Origin: Verrucomicrobiales bacterium
GTDB taxonomy: Bacteria; Verrucomicrobiota; Verrucomicrobiia; Limisphaerales; J093
NCBI GenBank assembly: GCA_015075445.1
Contig: JABTUJ010000001.1
Span: 103,059-167,058, forward strand
Direction: 5' to 3'
Length of the DNA: 64,000 nt
Below, one piece after another: positions 1 through 9,384 of this stretch; the stretch's first letter is position 1; each line of letters opens with the position of its first letter. A model generated the notes under the pieces. That model was given only the letters and a program-made list of their open reading frames with translations. It was not told the origin of the DNA and did not search any database. The translations under genes were made by a program, and so were the position numbers.

Positions 1-1
1 T

Positions 2-673
2 CTCAAGAGCGGCGGCTACATCGTCGTCGACGAGACCGAGGCGCTCGTGGCCATCGACGTCAACACCGGGCGGCACAAGAACGTCAAGGATCCCGAGTCC
101 ACCATCGCCAAGGTCAACCTCGAGGCGGCCGAGGAGATCTGCCGCCAGCTCCGCCTCCGCAACATGGGCGGCTTGATCGTCCTCGATTTCATCGACATGA
201 AGTCGGGCAAGGACCGCCAGGCGGTGTACCTCAAGATGAAGGACCTGCTCAAACGGGACCGCGCCCGCACGCATGTGCTGCCCATCTCCCAGCTCGGGCT
301 CATGGAGATGACCCGCCAGCGCCATACCGAGAGCGTCCACGAGGCCGTCTATGACGACTGCCCGTATTGCAAGGGACACGGCGTCGTCAAGAGCGCCATC
401 AGCATGAGCGTCGAGATCCAGCGCAAGCTGGCCGAGATCCTGCGCCGGCGCCACCGCGACGAGTCCGACTTCCAGTTGCGCGTCGTCGTGCACCCGGTCG
501 TGCTCGAACGCCTGCGCACCGCCGACGAGAAGCGCCTCATCGAGATGGAGAAAAAGTACTTCGGCAAACTGAGCTTCCGCGGCGATCCGCTCTTCCACGC
601 CGAGCAGTTCAAGATCGTCAACGTGCTGACGAACGAAGACCTGGTGAGTGTGGGCAGGACCTGCCCTCCCTAG
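2..673 (+). CDS. rng: Ribonuclease G/E, C-terminal part (cut by window edge)
   Basis: The open frame runs in from the left edge. It encodes the end of the RNase E/G catalytic region, a 5'-end-sensing endoribonuclease of rRNA maturation and mRNA turnover. The segment AIDVNTGR and the acidic stretch GLIVLDFIDM match the DNase I-like metal-binding subdomain. The CPYCKGHG motif near residue 120 of the visible part is the zinc-link that joins protomers in this family. About 220 residues are visible and the S1 domain lies outside the window. The C-terminus is short, with no long degradosome scaffold, which favours RNase G over RNase E. The stop is followed within about 20 bp by a family A palindrome. 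Confidence 0.9.
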   Translation, partial: LKSGGYIVVDETEALVAIDVNTGRHKNVKDPESTIAKVNLEAAEEICRQLRLRNMGGLIVLDFIDMKSGKDRQAVYLKMKDLLKRDRARTHVLPISQLGLMEMTRQRHTESVHEAVYDDCPYCKGHGVVKSAISMSVEIQRKLAEILRRRHRDESDFQLRVVVHPVVLERLRTADEKRLIEMEKKYFGKLSFRGDPLFHAEQFKIVNVLTNEDLVSVGRTCPP

Positions 674-966
674 CCGCGGCGCGCCGAGGTTCGTAATCGG
701 TGGAGGGACTCCCCGTTTAGGGTTCTCCGCCGATTGCGAACATCGGGGATTGGGGCTCAGGGAGGCGCTCCATGCACTTGTGGTGCGGGCTTCCAGCCTG
801 CACCGTCCGTATCCGGTCTTTTCAACGGCCGGCACTCCGGAAATGAGTTCGCTGCCAAGTGGCGGCTTGCGTTGGGTCGGGTCTTCATTCCACACTCCCC
901 CCGGTTTCCGGCTCACCTGCGCCCGCTGTGGGTGCCGGTGTCCGGGACCGGCAACTTGTTCACGCC
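674..966. repeat. Intergenic composite repeat A1+C
   Basis: This gap holds no convincing gene. At 690-741 is an imperfect palindrome of family A, with arms around ATCGGTGGA and TCCGCCGATTGCGAACATCG. It is followed by a spacer with AGGGAGGCGCTCCATG and, at about 782-807, a family C palindrome (GGGCTTCCAGCCTGC). The same A-spacer-C order recurs at 34757-34886, so the two parts probably behave as one composite element. The remaining bases up to the start at 967 show no recognisable promoter or RNA. Confidence 0.75.
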
Positions 967-2136
967 ATGCGCACCACTTACGTGGCCCCTTTGACGGCCG
1001 ACACCGCCCGCGAACTGCAACGCAAGTCCCCGCCCTTTCCGGCCCTGGAACCGGTGCCGCCGCCGGCGAAGGGCGAGCTGCTGCTGGTCGGGCTCGATCT
1101 GGGCACCAGCACCTCCTGCCTCAAGGCCGCTTACGCCGGCTCGCCGGACGACCTGGTCGTCAGCGAAATCGTGCCGACCGTGGTGGGCTACGCGCGCGAG
1201 GGCATCGTCGAGCATCTGCTGCCGGGCAACGCGAAGGTCCTTTACGGCCAGCCCGCCCTCAAGCAGCGCGTCTACCTGCGCCTGCTGCACCCGCTGCAGA
1301 ACGGGGTGGTGCAGGACCTTGCGGCCGCCCAGGACTTTGCCCGGCATCTCCGCCAGCTCCTGAATCCGCCGCCCAACATCGAGGTGCGCGCCGTCGTGGG
1401 CGTGCCGGCCAGCGCGGACCGGACGGCGCGCGAGAACGTGAGCGCCATGCTGGCCGGGCTCTTTGGGCGGATGATCCTGGTGCCTGAACCCTTCCTGGCT
1501 GCGCTCGGCTACCGGGATGAAACCCGCCTGAGCGATCCCGCCTATCTGGATCCGGTGCGGAACTCGTTGTTCGTGGATATCGGGGCCGGCACGACCGACG
1601 TCTGCCTGGTCCAGGGCTACTATCCCGGTCCCAACGAGCAGGTCAGCTCGGCCTTTGGCGGCGACGAAGTGGATCGGTTGCTGCAGGAATCCCTGCGTCG
1701 TCAGCACCCGGACGCCGACCTCTCGCTGCCGCGGGTCCGCGAGCTGAAGGAACAGCACTCCCATGTGGGCCAGGCCGAGGGGCCGATCACGGCCACCATC
1801 GTGCTGGGCGGGAAGGCCCGGAAAATCGACTTCACGGACCTGATCGGCCAGTCCTGCCAGCGGCTGTTGCAGGAGGTGTTCGAGCTCGTGAAGGTCGCCA
1901 TCGCACGCGCCAGCACGGACACGGTGGAGGAGTTGTTGGGCAACATCATCCTGACCGGCGGCGGCAGCCTGGTCCGCAACCTGGACACGGAGCTGCAGCG
2001 GCTCCTGCTCGAGGACGGCTACGAAAAGCCGCGGGTCTTGACGGTCGGGCCCGGCTACAAGGAACTCGTGGCGAAGGGGGCGTTGGTGGCGGCGCGGCAG
2101 GCGCGCGAGGGCCAGTGGCTCGAGGTGGCGGGCTGA
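967..2136 (+). CDS. MamK-like bacterial actin (actin/HSP70-fold ATPase)
   Basis: A 389-residue actin-fold ATPase. Phosphate-1 is GLDLGTSTS near residue 37, phosphate-2 is FVDIGAGTTDV near residue 205, and the adenosine motif is ILTGGGS near residue 330. Between them are stretches that, from memory, resemble the magnetosome filament protein MamK more than MreB: a VVGY block, HPLQNGVVQ, VVGVPA, VPEPFLAALGY, and PGPNEQV after phosphate-2. MamK-type actins form cytoplasmic filaments that position organelles. I chose the ATG at 967 because the upstream in-frame codons fall in repeat sequence. The first about 30 residues precede the actin fold and are proline-rich. No magnetosome gene is nearby, so the cargo is unknown. 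A divergent MreB or ParM-like protein is the alternative. Confidence 0.75.
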   Translation: MRTTYVAPLTADTARELQRKSPPFPALEPVPPPAKGELLLVGLDLGTSTSCLKAAYAGSPDDLVVSEIVPTVVGYAREGIVEHLLPGNAKVLYGQPALKQRVYLRLLHPLQNGVVQDLAAAQDFARHLRQLLNPPPNIEVRAVVGVPASADRTARENVSAMLAGLFGRMILVPEPFLAALGYRDETRLSDPAYLDPVRNSLFVDIGAGTTDVCLVQGYYPGPNEQVSSAFGGDEVDRLLQESLRRQHPDADLSLPRVRELKEQHSHVGQAEGPITATIVLGGKARKIDFTDLIGQSCQRLLQEVFELVKVAIARASTDTVEELLGNIILTGGGSLVRNLDTELQRLLLEDGYEKPRVLTVGPGYKELVAKGALVAARQAREGQWLEVAG

Positions 2137-2145
2137 GCCAGCCCC

Positions 2146-3060
2146 TCAACGGACGGGCAGGCGGATCGTCTGGCCGGCCCGGAGCCGGGTGGGATCCACC
2201 CCCGGGTTGGCGGCGGCGAGGTCGCCGACGGTGAACCCGTAACGGCGGCTGAGGCAAAGGCGGTCTGGCCGCGACGCACGGTGTAAAGACGTCCGCCGGC
2301 CGGCACCGCGCGGCCTGCGTTGAGCCGGCATCGCGCCCGGCCGCCAGACGGTGCCCGAGTGGAGATGCTCAGCGTAGGGCCTCGAAGGCGGACGGAGGCG
2401 ACGAAGTCCCTACCGGACCGGCGGCGCACGGTCGCTGCGCCATTGACCGGCGGCCGAAAGGGCTGGAGGAGGAGAAGCACCGCCGGGGCCGGGATCCACG
2501 CGGCCGGGCGGGGCCGCATGAGGGGCGAGCATCTGCTGGCGCAACTGGAGGTTCTCGACGGCGAGCTGTTGGGTGACGCCGGAGAGGTACTGCACCCGCG
2601 CCTCGAGGTTGGTTTTGGCGGCGGTGAGCTGATGCAGTTCGGCAACGAGCCGGTCCATCTGCCGCTGAACGGAGGGGAGGTTGGGGGCTTCGACGCCTTC
2701 CTTGACGAGCTCGAGTTTGGCGTTGCTGATGAGCTGGCGCGTGGTGCTCGCGTGAGGCCAGTCCGGGCGCAAGGCGAGGACTTTCTGGAAGTGATAAACG
2801 GCGGCGGCGTAATCGGCCGTGTGATTCAGGCAAATCAGGCCCAACTCCCAGTGGGCGCGAGCCAGGCGGGGGTTGGCTTCGAGGGCGCGTTCGAGCAGCC
2901 GGGCGGCTTCGCGGGGGCTGCCGGACTTGCGCGCCATGGCCTCGTTGATCAGAGGATGGTTCTCCTCCGGCGTTCCCGGGGCCATGGGGTAACACCCGCC
3001 CAGGAGCGCGGCGAGACAAGCCACGAGAAGGCAGCGGACGATCGCCGGCGGCGCGAACAT
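2146..3060 (-). CDS. TPR lipoprotein with C-terminal LysM domain, frameshifted
   Basis: The start at 3060 opens a lipoprotein signal peptide with lipobox LLGGC (Cys about residue 23). TPR-like helices follow (EAARLLERALEANPRLARAHWELGL), then a coiled-coil stretch (MDRLVAELHQLTAAKTNLEARVQYL). That frame stops at 2410. The next frame continues with YTVRRGQT and a third segment reads GFTVGDLAAANPGVDPTRLR and IRLPV up to a stop at 2146, together a typical LysM fold. The whole interval is divisible by three, as three single-base losses would give. Probably an outer-membrane-anchored peptidoglycan-binding protein. It converges on the MamK-like gene with 9 bp between the stops. Either sequencing error or a genuinely broken gene; I favour error. 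Confidence 0.65.
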
Positions 3061-3151
3061 GGGAGGCAAGCTAACGAAAGATGACGCCTGCTGCAATGCG
3101 GGGTTGTTCACGGGTGCTTCCCCGCCGTCGCGCGAGCCGGATGCCCGCAGC

Positions 3152-5182
3152 CTACTCCGCGCGCCAGAGACGAAAGACGGCACCGCCGCGGCGGGCCACC
3201 GGCGCCGCGAGGCTTTCCTGCCGGAACCCCACGTCCTGCTGCCGCCACAGATCCCGGGTCCGGTACCGGCCTTCAAATCCGAGTGCTGGCCAGGTCGCCG
3301 TGACGGTCGCCGGAAACTCGCCCCGGTTGAACAGCCCCACCGCCTTCGAGCCGTCCGCGAGGTCCTTGACCATCGCAAAGGTCTCGTCGGCGAGCGGCAC
3401 CACCCGGCCGCACTGCCCCAGGGGATCCTGGTTCACCTCGATCAGCTCGGGGTTGCACAGCACGTTCACCGTGAATTCGTCCAGCCGCCCCATGTCGCCG
3501 CTGAAGAACAGCGGGGACGCCATCAGGCACCACAGCGACATGAAAGAGTATTGCTCGCTCGGCGTCAGCGGGCAGGGCCGTGGCTGGCCCATGCCGTGCG
3601 CATTCCCGATGTAGCCGATCTGGATGTAGTCGGGGTCGTTCCAGGCGCCGGGTCGCTGCCAGTCACGGTGTTCGGCGTTCTGGAGGGCCACTTCGAAAAT
3701 GCGGTCCAGCTCGAAGCCCAGGTCGCCCGCCGTCCGCCAGGAATGACCGCCCACCTCCGCGCCCCACTTCCAGACGTCGCCCATCCCGTACTGGCAGAGG
3801 TTGAGCACGATGTCCCGCGGCTGTTCCTGCAGCAGACGGCCCATGAGCACATAGGGCTTCTTGAACTTCACCAGTTCCGGATCCGGATCCTTCGCCGCGA
3901 TCTCGCCGTACGAGCACCAGTCGTACTTGAGCAGGTCGAACCCCCAGTCGGCGAACTGGCGGGCGTCGCGCGCTTCGTGCTGCCACGAACCGGCGAACCC
4001 GGCGCAGGTGCGGGGTCCGGGCGAGATGTAAGTCCCGGCCTTCAGACCGAGGCGATGAATGTGCTCCGTGAGCGCGTTCATGTCGGGAAAGTGCTTGTTC
4101 GGAAGGAGATTCCCCTCGGCATCACGATGCGGTCCGACGCGCAACGGATCGGCATGCTTGGCGGCGTTCATCCAGCAGTCGTCGATGCTGACGTATTGGT
4201 AGCCGACATCGGCCATGCCGCTGCTCACCATCACGTCGGCCGCCTCGCGCATGAGCCGGTCGGTGATGCGGTCGTAGTGGGTGTACCAGTGGTTCCAGCC
4301 CATCGTCGGAGTCAGGGCCAGCGTGTCTCCGGCCACAATCCGGAGCGTGCTCTGGGCGGTCCCATGCCGGTTGCGCGCGGAGAGGTTCACCACGTATTCG
4401 CCGCGGGCCGGGGCGGTGCCGCGCAGGATCCCGGTGTCCGCGTCGAGGGTCAGCCCGGCTGGGAGCGGGTTGGCTGTGAAGGTCATCGGGCGTTCGCCCT
4501 GGGCCGGGATGCGGAACAAAAAGGGATTCCCCGGCCGGCAACCGGTCACGCGCGGGCTGTTGATCCGCGGGGCGGGCCCGGGTTTCGGGGTCAGGATCAC
4601 CACGTCTTCGACCGGTGCCGGCACCGTCCGCGGGCGCGCACCGCTGACCAGGAACCGCGCCTGCGCCCAATTCGCGTGGTCGTAGCTGACCCCGTCGCCG
4701 GCGTCGGTCACGAGCAGCATGAGGCTGCGCACGCCGCGGACTTCGAGGTCCACGGTCTTGGCGGGTTGACCGCGCCGGAGGACGCCGGAGTCCCAGAGCT
4801 TGCGGCCATCGCCGGCGATCTGGAAAGCGAGGCTGGCACTGTCGCTTGTCGTCGCATCGTCCACGCCCACGACCGCCAGGAAGCGTTCGCTGCCCCCGAC
4901 CAGATCCAGCCAGACCACGCTCCGCGCGTGCGTCCCCACGCCCCGCTCATAGGCCTGGCCGGCAATACTCAGGGTCTTCCCGGTCACGGAACGGTCCCGC
5001 TGCGCCTCCCCCCAGCTCTGCCGGAACATCGTCAGGTCGAGCTCGGACAGCCAGACGGTCTCCGCGGCTGACAGCGAGGCGGGCGCGGCGAACAGCAGGC
5101 TGGCGGACCAAAGGACCGTCGCGAACATCCCGGACACAGACCGGGACGGCGAGGGCGTCGAGGAAGGGCGAAGCGGGTTCAT
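3152..5182 (-). CDS. Secreted alpha-galactosidase, GH27, with NPCBM and He_PIG domains
   Basis: A 676-residue exported glycosidase. A hydrophobic signal segment (VLWSASLLFAAPASLSAA) is followed by an NPCBM carbohydrate-binding domain (about residues 45-185), an Ig-like He_PIG module (about 200-290, PLPAGLTLDADTGILRG) and a GH27 barrel starting at TPTMGWNHW. The catalytic nucleophile Asp is in LLKYDWCSYG and the acid/base Asp in GAWNDPDYIQIGY. The family hydrolyses terminal alpha-galactosyl residues, here probably in the periplasm or outside. I prefer the ATG at 5182 to the TTG at 5197. It is transcribed away from the DUF11 gene. The NPCBM-GH27 arrangement is known; the exact substrate is not readable from sequence. 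Confidence 0.9.
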   Translation of the reverse strand: MNPLRPSSTPSPSRSVSGMFATVLWSASLLFAAPASLSAAETVWLSELDLTMFRQSWGEAQRDRSVTGKTLSIAGQAYERGVGTHARSVVWLDLVGGSERFLAVVGVDDATTSDSASLAFQIAGDGRKLWDSGVLRRGQPAKTVDLEVRGVRSLMLLVTDAGDGVSYDHANWAQARFLVSGARPRTVPAPVEDVVILTPKPGPAPRINSPRVTGCRPGNPFLFRIPAQGERPMTFTANPLPAGLTLDADTGILRGTAPARGEYVVNLSARNRHGTAQSTLRIVAGDTLALTPTMGWNHWYTHYDRITDRLMREAADVMVSSGMADVGYQYVSIDDCWMNAAKHADPLRVGPHRDAEGNLLPNKHFPDMNALTEHIHRLGLKAGTYISPGPRTCAGFAGSWQHEARDARQFADWGFDLLKYDWCSYGEIAAKDPDPELVKFKKPYVLMGRLLQEQPRDIVLNLCQYGMGDVWKWGAEVGGHSWRTAGDLGFELDRIFEVALQNAEHRDWQRPGAWNDPDYIQIGYIGNAHGMGQPRPCPLTPSEQYSFMSLWCLMASPLFFSGDMGRLDEFTVNVLCNPELIEVNQDPLGQCGRVVPLADETFAMVKDLADGSKAVGLFNRGEFPATVTATWPALGFEGRYRTRDLWRQQDVGFRQESLAAPVARRGGAVFRLWRAE

Positions 5183-5345
5183 AGTCACAGCGGGCAAGTG
5201 TTCGGGTCATGAACCACCGGACGATGACTTGCGTCAAGCCCCGGCACCCGGAACCGGGTGAGGCGAAGGTCCTGCTGTGACGATCGCCGGTGGAGCGAAG
5301 GTGCATCTGATCCCCGGCTCCGCAGCCGCCCTGCCCGACCGGGCG

Positions 5346-5371
5346 TGCAGGCTGGAAGCCTGCACCACCTT
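5346..5371. repeat. Family C palindrome
   Basis: A short perfect-armed palindrome (GCAGGCTGGAAGCCTGC) followed by ACCACC, in the 257-bp gap between the divergent GH27 and DUF11 genes. The same core recurs near 790, 19620, 34870, 36200, 43020 and 58505. Nothing else was recognised in the gap. Confidence 0.7.
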
Positions 5372-5439
5372 CTCCCGGCGAACCCGCCGCGCCGGAAAAA
5401 CGCTGGCGCGGTCTCCCCCTCACAGGCACCCTTCGGCGC

Positions 5440-7266
5440 ATGCAGCCGCGCACCCTGCCCCGACGGCGTGCCGGCCGGACATCCGTCCCCGGTCTGCGCG
5501 CGTGGGTGGCCGCGTGGCTGCTGCTCACCCCGGGGACCGTAGCCAATGCTTCGGAGTCGGAGTCCCCCGACCCGCCCGAGCCCGATCGCCCGCCCGCCCC
5601 CGTTTTGACGCTGGCTTCGCGCCGTGACCTCGGCACGCGCGTAGCAGGGCAACTCCACGCACAGCCCGAGACCTCTTACCAGATCCTGCTCTGGACGGTT
5701 ACCGGCTGCGGAGCCGACCGGCCCCCGGTCGATTTCCATCCCCTCGCCGAAATCGACGCCCCCACCGATGCCGCGGGCCACGGCGCCTTCCAACTCGTGC
5801 TCCCAATTCCGCTCAACGACACCCAGCAGATCGTCGCTCGCACCCGGGATGCCACAGGCGCCACCTCCGACCTTTCCCACTGCCGTCCGGTCGAAGTGCA
5901 GATGACGTACTGGGAAGACGCCGTGCTCACCCTCGCCGGCCCCACCAATACCGCGGTCGTGGGCGAAGAGCTCACCTGCACGATCACGCTCGCCAACCGC
6001 AGTGAGGGCCCCGCCGGACCCCCCGCCCTGACCGGTCTCGAGGTCGAACTCGACCTGCCCGACCTCGTCGATTTCGTCCGCGCCTCTCCCGGAGCCGTCG
6101 TCGACGAAGGCCGCGTCCGGTTCCCCGACTTGACCCTGCCCCCCGACGGCGCGGAACCCCTGCGCGTGACCTTGCGTCCGCAGGTGGATGGCCCGCTGAC
6201 CCTCACCGCGCGGGTGAATGATACCGGCCCCTACCAAGCGAATAACCTCGCGTCCGTGACCGTGGAGGTCGCCGAACCGCCCACCGACCGCGCTGACCTC
6301 GCCCTCACGCTGACCGCCGCACCGGCGAACGCACGTGTCGGCATGGCCTTGACCTGCACCGTGGTCGTGACCAACCAGGGCCCCGACGACGCCGGTGAGG
6401 TGATCGTGACGAACCGGTTGCCCACCGGTGTGTCTGTGCTGGAGGCCACCGCCACCCAGGGCCGGCCGGTGGTCACCGACGAACTGGTGGTCTGTCGCCT
6501 GGGCCTGATGACCAACGGAAGCTCCGCCCAACTCTCCCTGGTCCTGCAACCCCGCGTCGAAGGAGAACTCGCCCACGTGGCCTCCGTCTTTCCCACCGCG
6601 CCACGACCCGGCACGCCCGAGAACGGCACCCCGCCCCGCCTGAAGGACCCCAACCTCGAGAACAACGTCGCGACCAATCTCGTGCTCGTCGCCGAGGCCC
6701 GTCCCCTCGAACCGATGGGTTCACCCGCCTTCGACGCGCAGCGCGGGTGGTTCGAGCAGACCGTGCGGTTCACCCACGGCGGCCGGACGCGCCTGCCGGG
6801 CGTGCGTTTGTGGCTCGAGGGCCTGGCGGCCGACACGCTTGTCCTGAACCGCAGCGGCACAGAGAACGGCCGCCCGTATCTTCACCTGGGGCGTGCCGTG
6901 GCCGCGGGCGAAACGGTCGAGTTCATCGTCGAACTCTACCGCCCGGATCGCCAGCCGGTGCCGACCCCGCTCTACGAAGCGGCCGGACACGCCGGAGGTG
7001 GCGCGGATGTCTCGCCCGATCCCGGACGTCCGCCTCTCGTGGTCAAGGCGACCCTCGAACAACCGGGATTGCGCCTGGACTGGAACCCACTGCCCTCCCG
7101 CCGTTACCTCGTGCAGTCCCGCGTCTCGATCTCCGACTGTTGGCGCACCTCGGCCCCCAGCCTAACCACAACGTCCGACCACCTGAGCTGGCGGGATCGT
7201 GTCGCGATGGCGAACCCGGCCCCCACTCCCTCCAGCCGCTTCTACCGTGTGCTTGAACTGCCTTGA
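5440..7266 (+). CDS. Secreted DUF11/CARDB-type repeat protein
   Basis: A 608-residue exported protein. Residues 1-40 form an arginine-rich start plus a hydrophobic signal (VAAWLLLTPGTVANA). The body holds two DUF11-type beta-sandwich repeats, each recognisable by a TCTITLANRS or TCTVVVTNQGP strand followed by an LP/VxF strand (about residues 165-275 and 285-410). A further beta domain follows, with a C-terminal module (GLRLDWNPLPSRRYLVQSR) of the kind found at the end of many verrucomicrobial secreted proteins. Such repeats are structural or adhesive, with no enzyme motif visible. The next gene begins 29 bp downstream on the same strand and encodes an outer-membrane protein, so the two may be co-transcribed. 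Confidence 0.7.
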   Translation: MQPRTLPRRRAGRTSVPGLRAWVAAWLLLTPGTVANASESESPDPPEPDRPPAPVLTLASRRDLGTRVAGQLHAQPETSYQILLWTVTGCGADRPPVDFHPLAEIDAPTDAAGHGAFQLVLPIPLNDTQQIVARTRDATGATSDLSHCRPVEVQMTYWEDAVLTLAGPTNTAVVGEELTCTITLANRSEGPAGPPALTGLEVELDLPDLVDFVRASPGAVVDEGRVRFPDLTLPPDGAEPLRVTLRPQVDGPLTLTARVNDTGPYQANNLASVTVEVAEPPTDRADLALTLTAAPANARVGMALTCTVVVTNQGPDDAGEVIVTNRLPTGVSVLEATATQGRPVVTDELVVCRLGLMTNGSSAQLSLVLQPRVEGELAHVASVFPTAPRPGTPENGTPPRLKDPNLENNVATNLVLVAEARPLEPMGSPAFDAQRGWFEQTVRFTHGGRTRLPGVRLWLEGLAADTLVLNRSGTENGRPYLHLGRAVAAGETVEFIVELYRPDRQPVPTPLYEAAGHAGGGADVSPDPGRPPLVVKATLEQPGLRLDWNPLPSRRYLVQSRVSISDCWRTSAPSLTTTSDHLSWRDRVAMANPAPTPSSRFYRVLELP

Positions 7267-7295
7267 AACCTGAACCTCAGACACCCCCTGGCTCC

Positions 7296-8336
7296 ATGAC
7301 CCAACGTTCCTCTGTCCCCGTCTCGGTCTCCGTCTCCCTCCTCGCCGCCCTGGCGGCTGTCCCGGCGCTCGAAGCCGGCGACCCCATCGAACAACCCAAC
7401 CGGCTCACTTTCGGGCCCCGCGTCGGGTTCAACGTTCGCGCCGGGTTCAGCAGTGCGCTGACCTCCCCAGCGGCGCAGCCGGGACCGCCCACGGGCGGGG
7501 GCCTGGACCGCTTGTACGATGACGGTTATGTCCGCGTTGACAGCAGCGGCAACGCTGAGGGGAAGACCTGGTACTGGGGCTACGACCAGGCGGCGCAGGT
7601 CGACCTGGCCGGCGATGCCCTCCGCTTAAGCGCCATGACCAGCGTCGGCCAAACCCCCGAACGCGAGGTCACCGGCGATCCCTACGTCGGCGGGGAACTC
7701 ACCTACACGCGGTACTTGTTCGAGTGGGGCCGGGCACACTGGGGTTTCGAGTTGGGCGGGTCCTTCATGCCCCTCGAAATCAAGGACAGCTCGCCGCTGA
7801 ATGGTCTGCTGACGTCCGTCACGGACGCGTTCAGCCTCGGCGGGGTGGTCCCTCCCGCCGCCCCGTATCGCGGGACGTTCGAAGGGCCCGGGCCCGTCAT
7901 CGGCGACACCCCGACACGCACCACGTTCGACCGCCAGGTCAGCTACGCGGGCGAACGCAAGATCGAGACCATGGCCGTCGGCCTCCGCCTCGGACCCAGC
8001 CTCGATGTCTCCATGGGCAAGCCGCTCTCCCTCCAGATCAGCGGGGGCCTGCACGTCCTCTACGCCGACTCGGACTATACGTTCAACGAAAACGTCGTCC
8101 GCGCGGAAGGCGGAACCCTCCGGTCGCAGTCCGGCTCGGTCTCGCAACAAGACTGGATCTTCGGGGCGTATGTTCGCGGACAGATCCTGCTCGCCCTCTC
8201 CCGCAGCGTGGGCATCGTCGCCAGCGTCGAATACCTCATGACCGACACCATCGAGTTCGAGACCGCCGGCCATCGCGCTCGTCTGGATTTCAGCGAGTCG
8301 TTCGGCTGCACCGCCGGTCTGGCCTGGACGTTCTAA
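7296..8336 (+). CDS. Outer-membrane beta-barrel protein
   Basis: A 346-residue protein with a signal peptide (VSVSVSLLAALAAVPALEAG). Alternating hydrophobic and polar strands rich in aromatic and glycine residues follow, ending in a terminal aromatic (GLAWTF). The final phenylalanine is the usual recognition signal for outer-membrane barrel assembly. I chose the ATG at 7296 because the TTG at 7263 overlaps the preceding stop. No catalytic motif is visible. Position directly after the DUF11 surface protein suggests a cell-envelope pair. Function beyond barrel structure is unknown. Confidence 0.65.
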   Translation: MTQRSSVPVSVSVSLLAALAAVPALEAGDPIEQPNRLTFGPRVGFNVRAGFSSALTSPAAQPGPPTGGGLDRLYDDGYVRVDSSGNAEGKTWYWGYDQAAQVDLAGDALRLSAMTSVGQTPEREVTGDPYVGGELTYTRYLFEWGRAHWGFELGGSFMPLEIKDSSPLNGLLTSVTDAFSLGGVVPPAAPYRGTFEGPGPVIGDTPTRTTFDRQVSYAGERKIETMAVGLRLGPSLDVSMGKPLSLQISGGLHVLYADSDYTFNENVVRAEGGTLRSQSGSVSQQDWIFGAYVRGQILLALSRSVGIVASVEYLMTDTIEFETAGHRARLDFSESFGCTAGLAWTF

Positions 8337-8356
8337 CCCCCTTCCCAAACTCGCCC

Positions 8357-8426
8357 GTAGGCGCCGACGTCAGGAGGCGAGGTCGAGGAAGCCCGGGCCG
8401 CTTCGCCTCCTCACGTCGGCGCCTGC
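8357..8426. repeat. Family B palindrome (B1)
   Basis: An inverted repeat with 23-bp arms that begin GTAGGCGCCGACGTCAGG and mirror into CCTCACGTCGGCGCC. It lies between the convergent barrel-protein and ROK genes. The right arm covers the last codons and the TGA stop of the ROK gene (8411-8413). Other copies are at 14628-14782, 26638-26951 and 57547-57669. Confidence 0.85.
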
Positions 8427-9355
8427 CGCGAGTCGGAAACCACCGCGCTGGCCGCTGCCAACAGCGCCCCCACCGGGACCGCATCCTCCGCCAACCCCGC
8501 CAATCGAACCTCCGGGCCGGGCTGGAAAGCCTCCATCACGAAACCGGGTAACGCGGCCGCCACCGCCGCCCGCAGCGGTTCTCCCAACAGCGACAGGCCT
8601 CCGCCCACCACGATCACCGCCGGGTGAAGGAGATGCACGGCGTGCGACAGGCCAAACGCCAGATCCCGCGCCGTCTCCTCGAGCAGTCCCCGCGCCGCGG
8701 GATCCCCGGCCGCCAGCGCCGTCCCCAGGTGCCGGGCTTCCCCGCCCGACGTCCCCGCCGTCAACCGCGCCAGCATCCCTCCCCGCTCAGCGGCTGCCAG
8801 CCCGCGAATGCGACGGTCCACGGCCCACCCCGCGCACCGCGACTCGACCGTCGTCCCTGCCCGGTCCAGCCGGACATGGCCCAACTCGACCTCCCCCGGC
8901 GTGGCCCCATGGTAAATCCGCCCGTCCACGACCAGGCCGCCCCCCACACCGCTCCCCAGCGTCACGTACAGCACCGGATCGTGCCCCTGCCCGGCACCGC
9001 GTCGGGCCTCCCCCAGCGCGGCCACGTTCGCGTCATTGTCCACCGTCACCGGCAAGCCGCTCAACTCGCGCAGCCAATCGCCCAGCGGGAAGTCCGACCA
9101 TCCCACCACGTGGTGCGAACAACAAACCCGGCCCGTGCGCCAGTCCACGGGCCCGCCGTACCCCACCCCCATGCCGCGCAGCGACGGATGGGGACGAAAC
9201 CGTTCGAGCGTGGCGGCGATGTGCCGGCGTATCCCCGCCCCCCCTTCCTCCGCTTCGACGCCGAACCGGAAACGGTCGTGGATCACGCCGTCCGCGTCGC
9301 CCACCACCACTTGCAGCTTGGTGCCGCCGATTTCGATGCCGAGGTACAAGACCAA
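8411..9355 (-). CDS. ROK-family sugar kinase (glucokinase-like)
   Basis: A 314-residue ROK protein that phosphorylates a hexose or N-acetylhexosamine with ATP in the cytoplasm. The N-terminal phosphate loop is GIEIGGTKLQ. The catalytic region shows VDNDANVAALGE with the catalytic Asp, then TLGSGVGGGLVV. The family signature GEVELGHV supplies the Glu-His pair that binds sugar. The usual ROK zinc cluster (CxCGxxGC) is absent: only a single Cys remains in VESRCAGWAVD, so this branch probably lacks zinc. Residues near the C-terminus and the stop codon derive from a family B repeat, so the last few residues may not be ancestral. Confidence 0.88.
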   Translation of the reverse strand: MVLYLGIEIGGTKLQVVVGDADGVIHDRFRFGVEAEEGGAGIRRHIAATLERFRPHPSLRGMGVGYGGPVDWRTGRVCCSHHVVGWSDFPLGDWLRELSGLPVTVDNDANVAALGEARRGAGQGHDPVLYVTLGSGVGGGLVVDGRIYHGATPGEVELGHVRLDRAGTTVESRCAGWAVDRRIRGLAAAERGGMLARLTAGTSGGEARHLGTALAAGDPAARGLLEETARDLAFGLSHAVHLLHPAVIVVGGGLSLLGEPLRAAVAAALPGFVMEAFQPGPEVRLAGLAEDAVPVGALLAAASAVVSDSRQAPT

Positions 9356-9360
9356 AGAAA

Positions 9361-9384
9361 TGGGCCGGATGGAGATCCGGCCCG
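9361..9384 (-). terminator. Terminator-like hairpin
   Basis: On the minus strand, GGGCCGGAT and its complement ATCCGGCCC flank a 4-nt loop, followed by ATTTCTTTGG. This resembles a weak intrinsic terminator upstream of the ROK start, but no gene was recognised that would end here. The rest of the gap up to 9660 contains no convincing gene, only a 28-codon minus-strand frame that I do not call. Confidence 0.4.

Noticed and set aside
967..3060. A magnetosome island
   Set aside because: Only the MamK-like actin is present; no mamA, B, E, M, O or P-type gene appears in the window.
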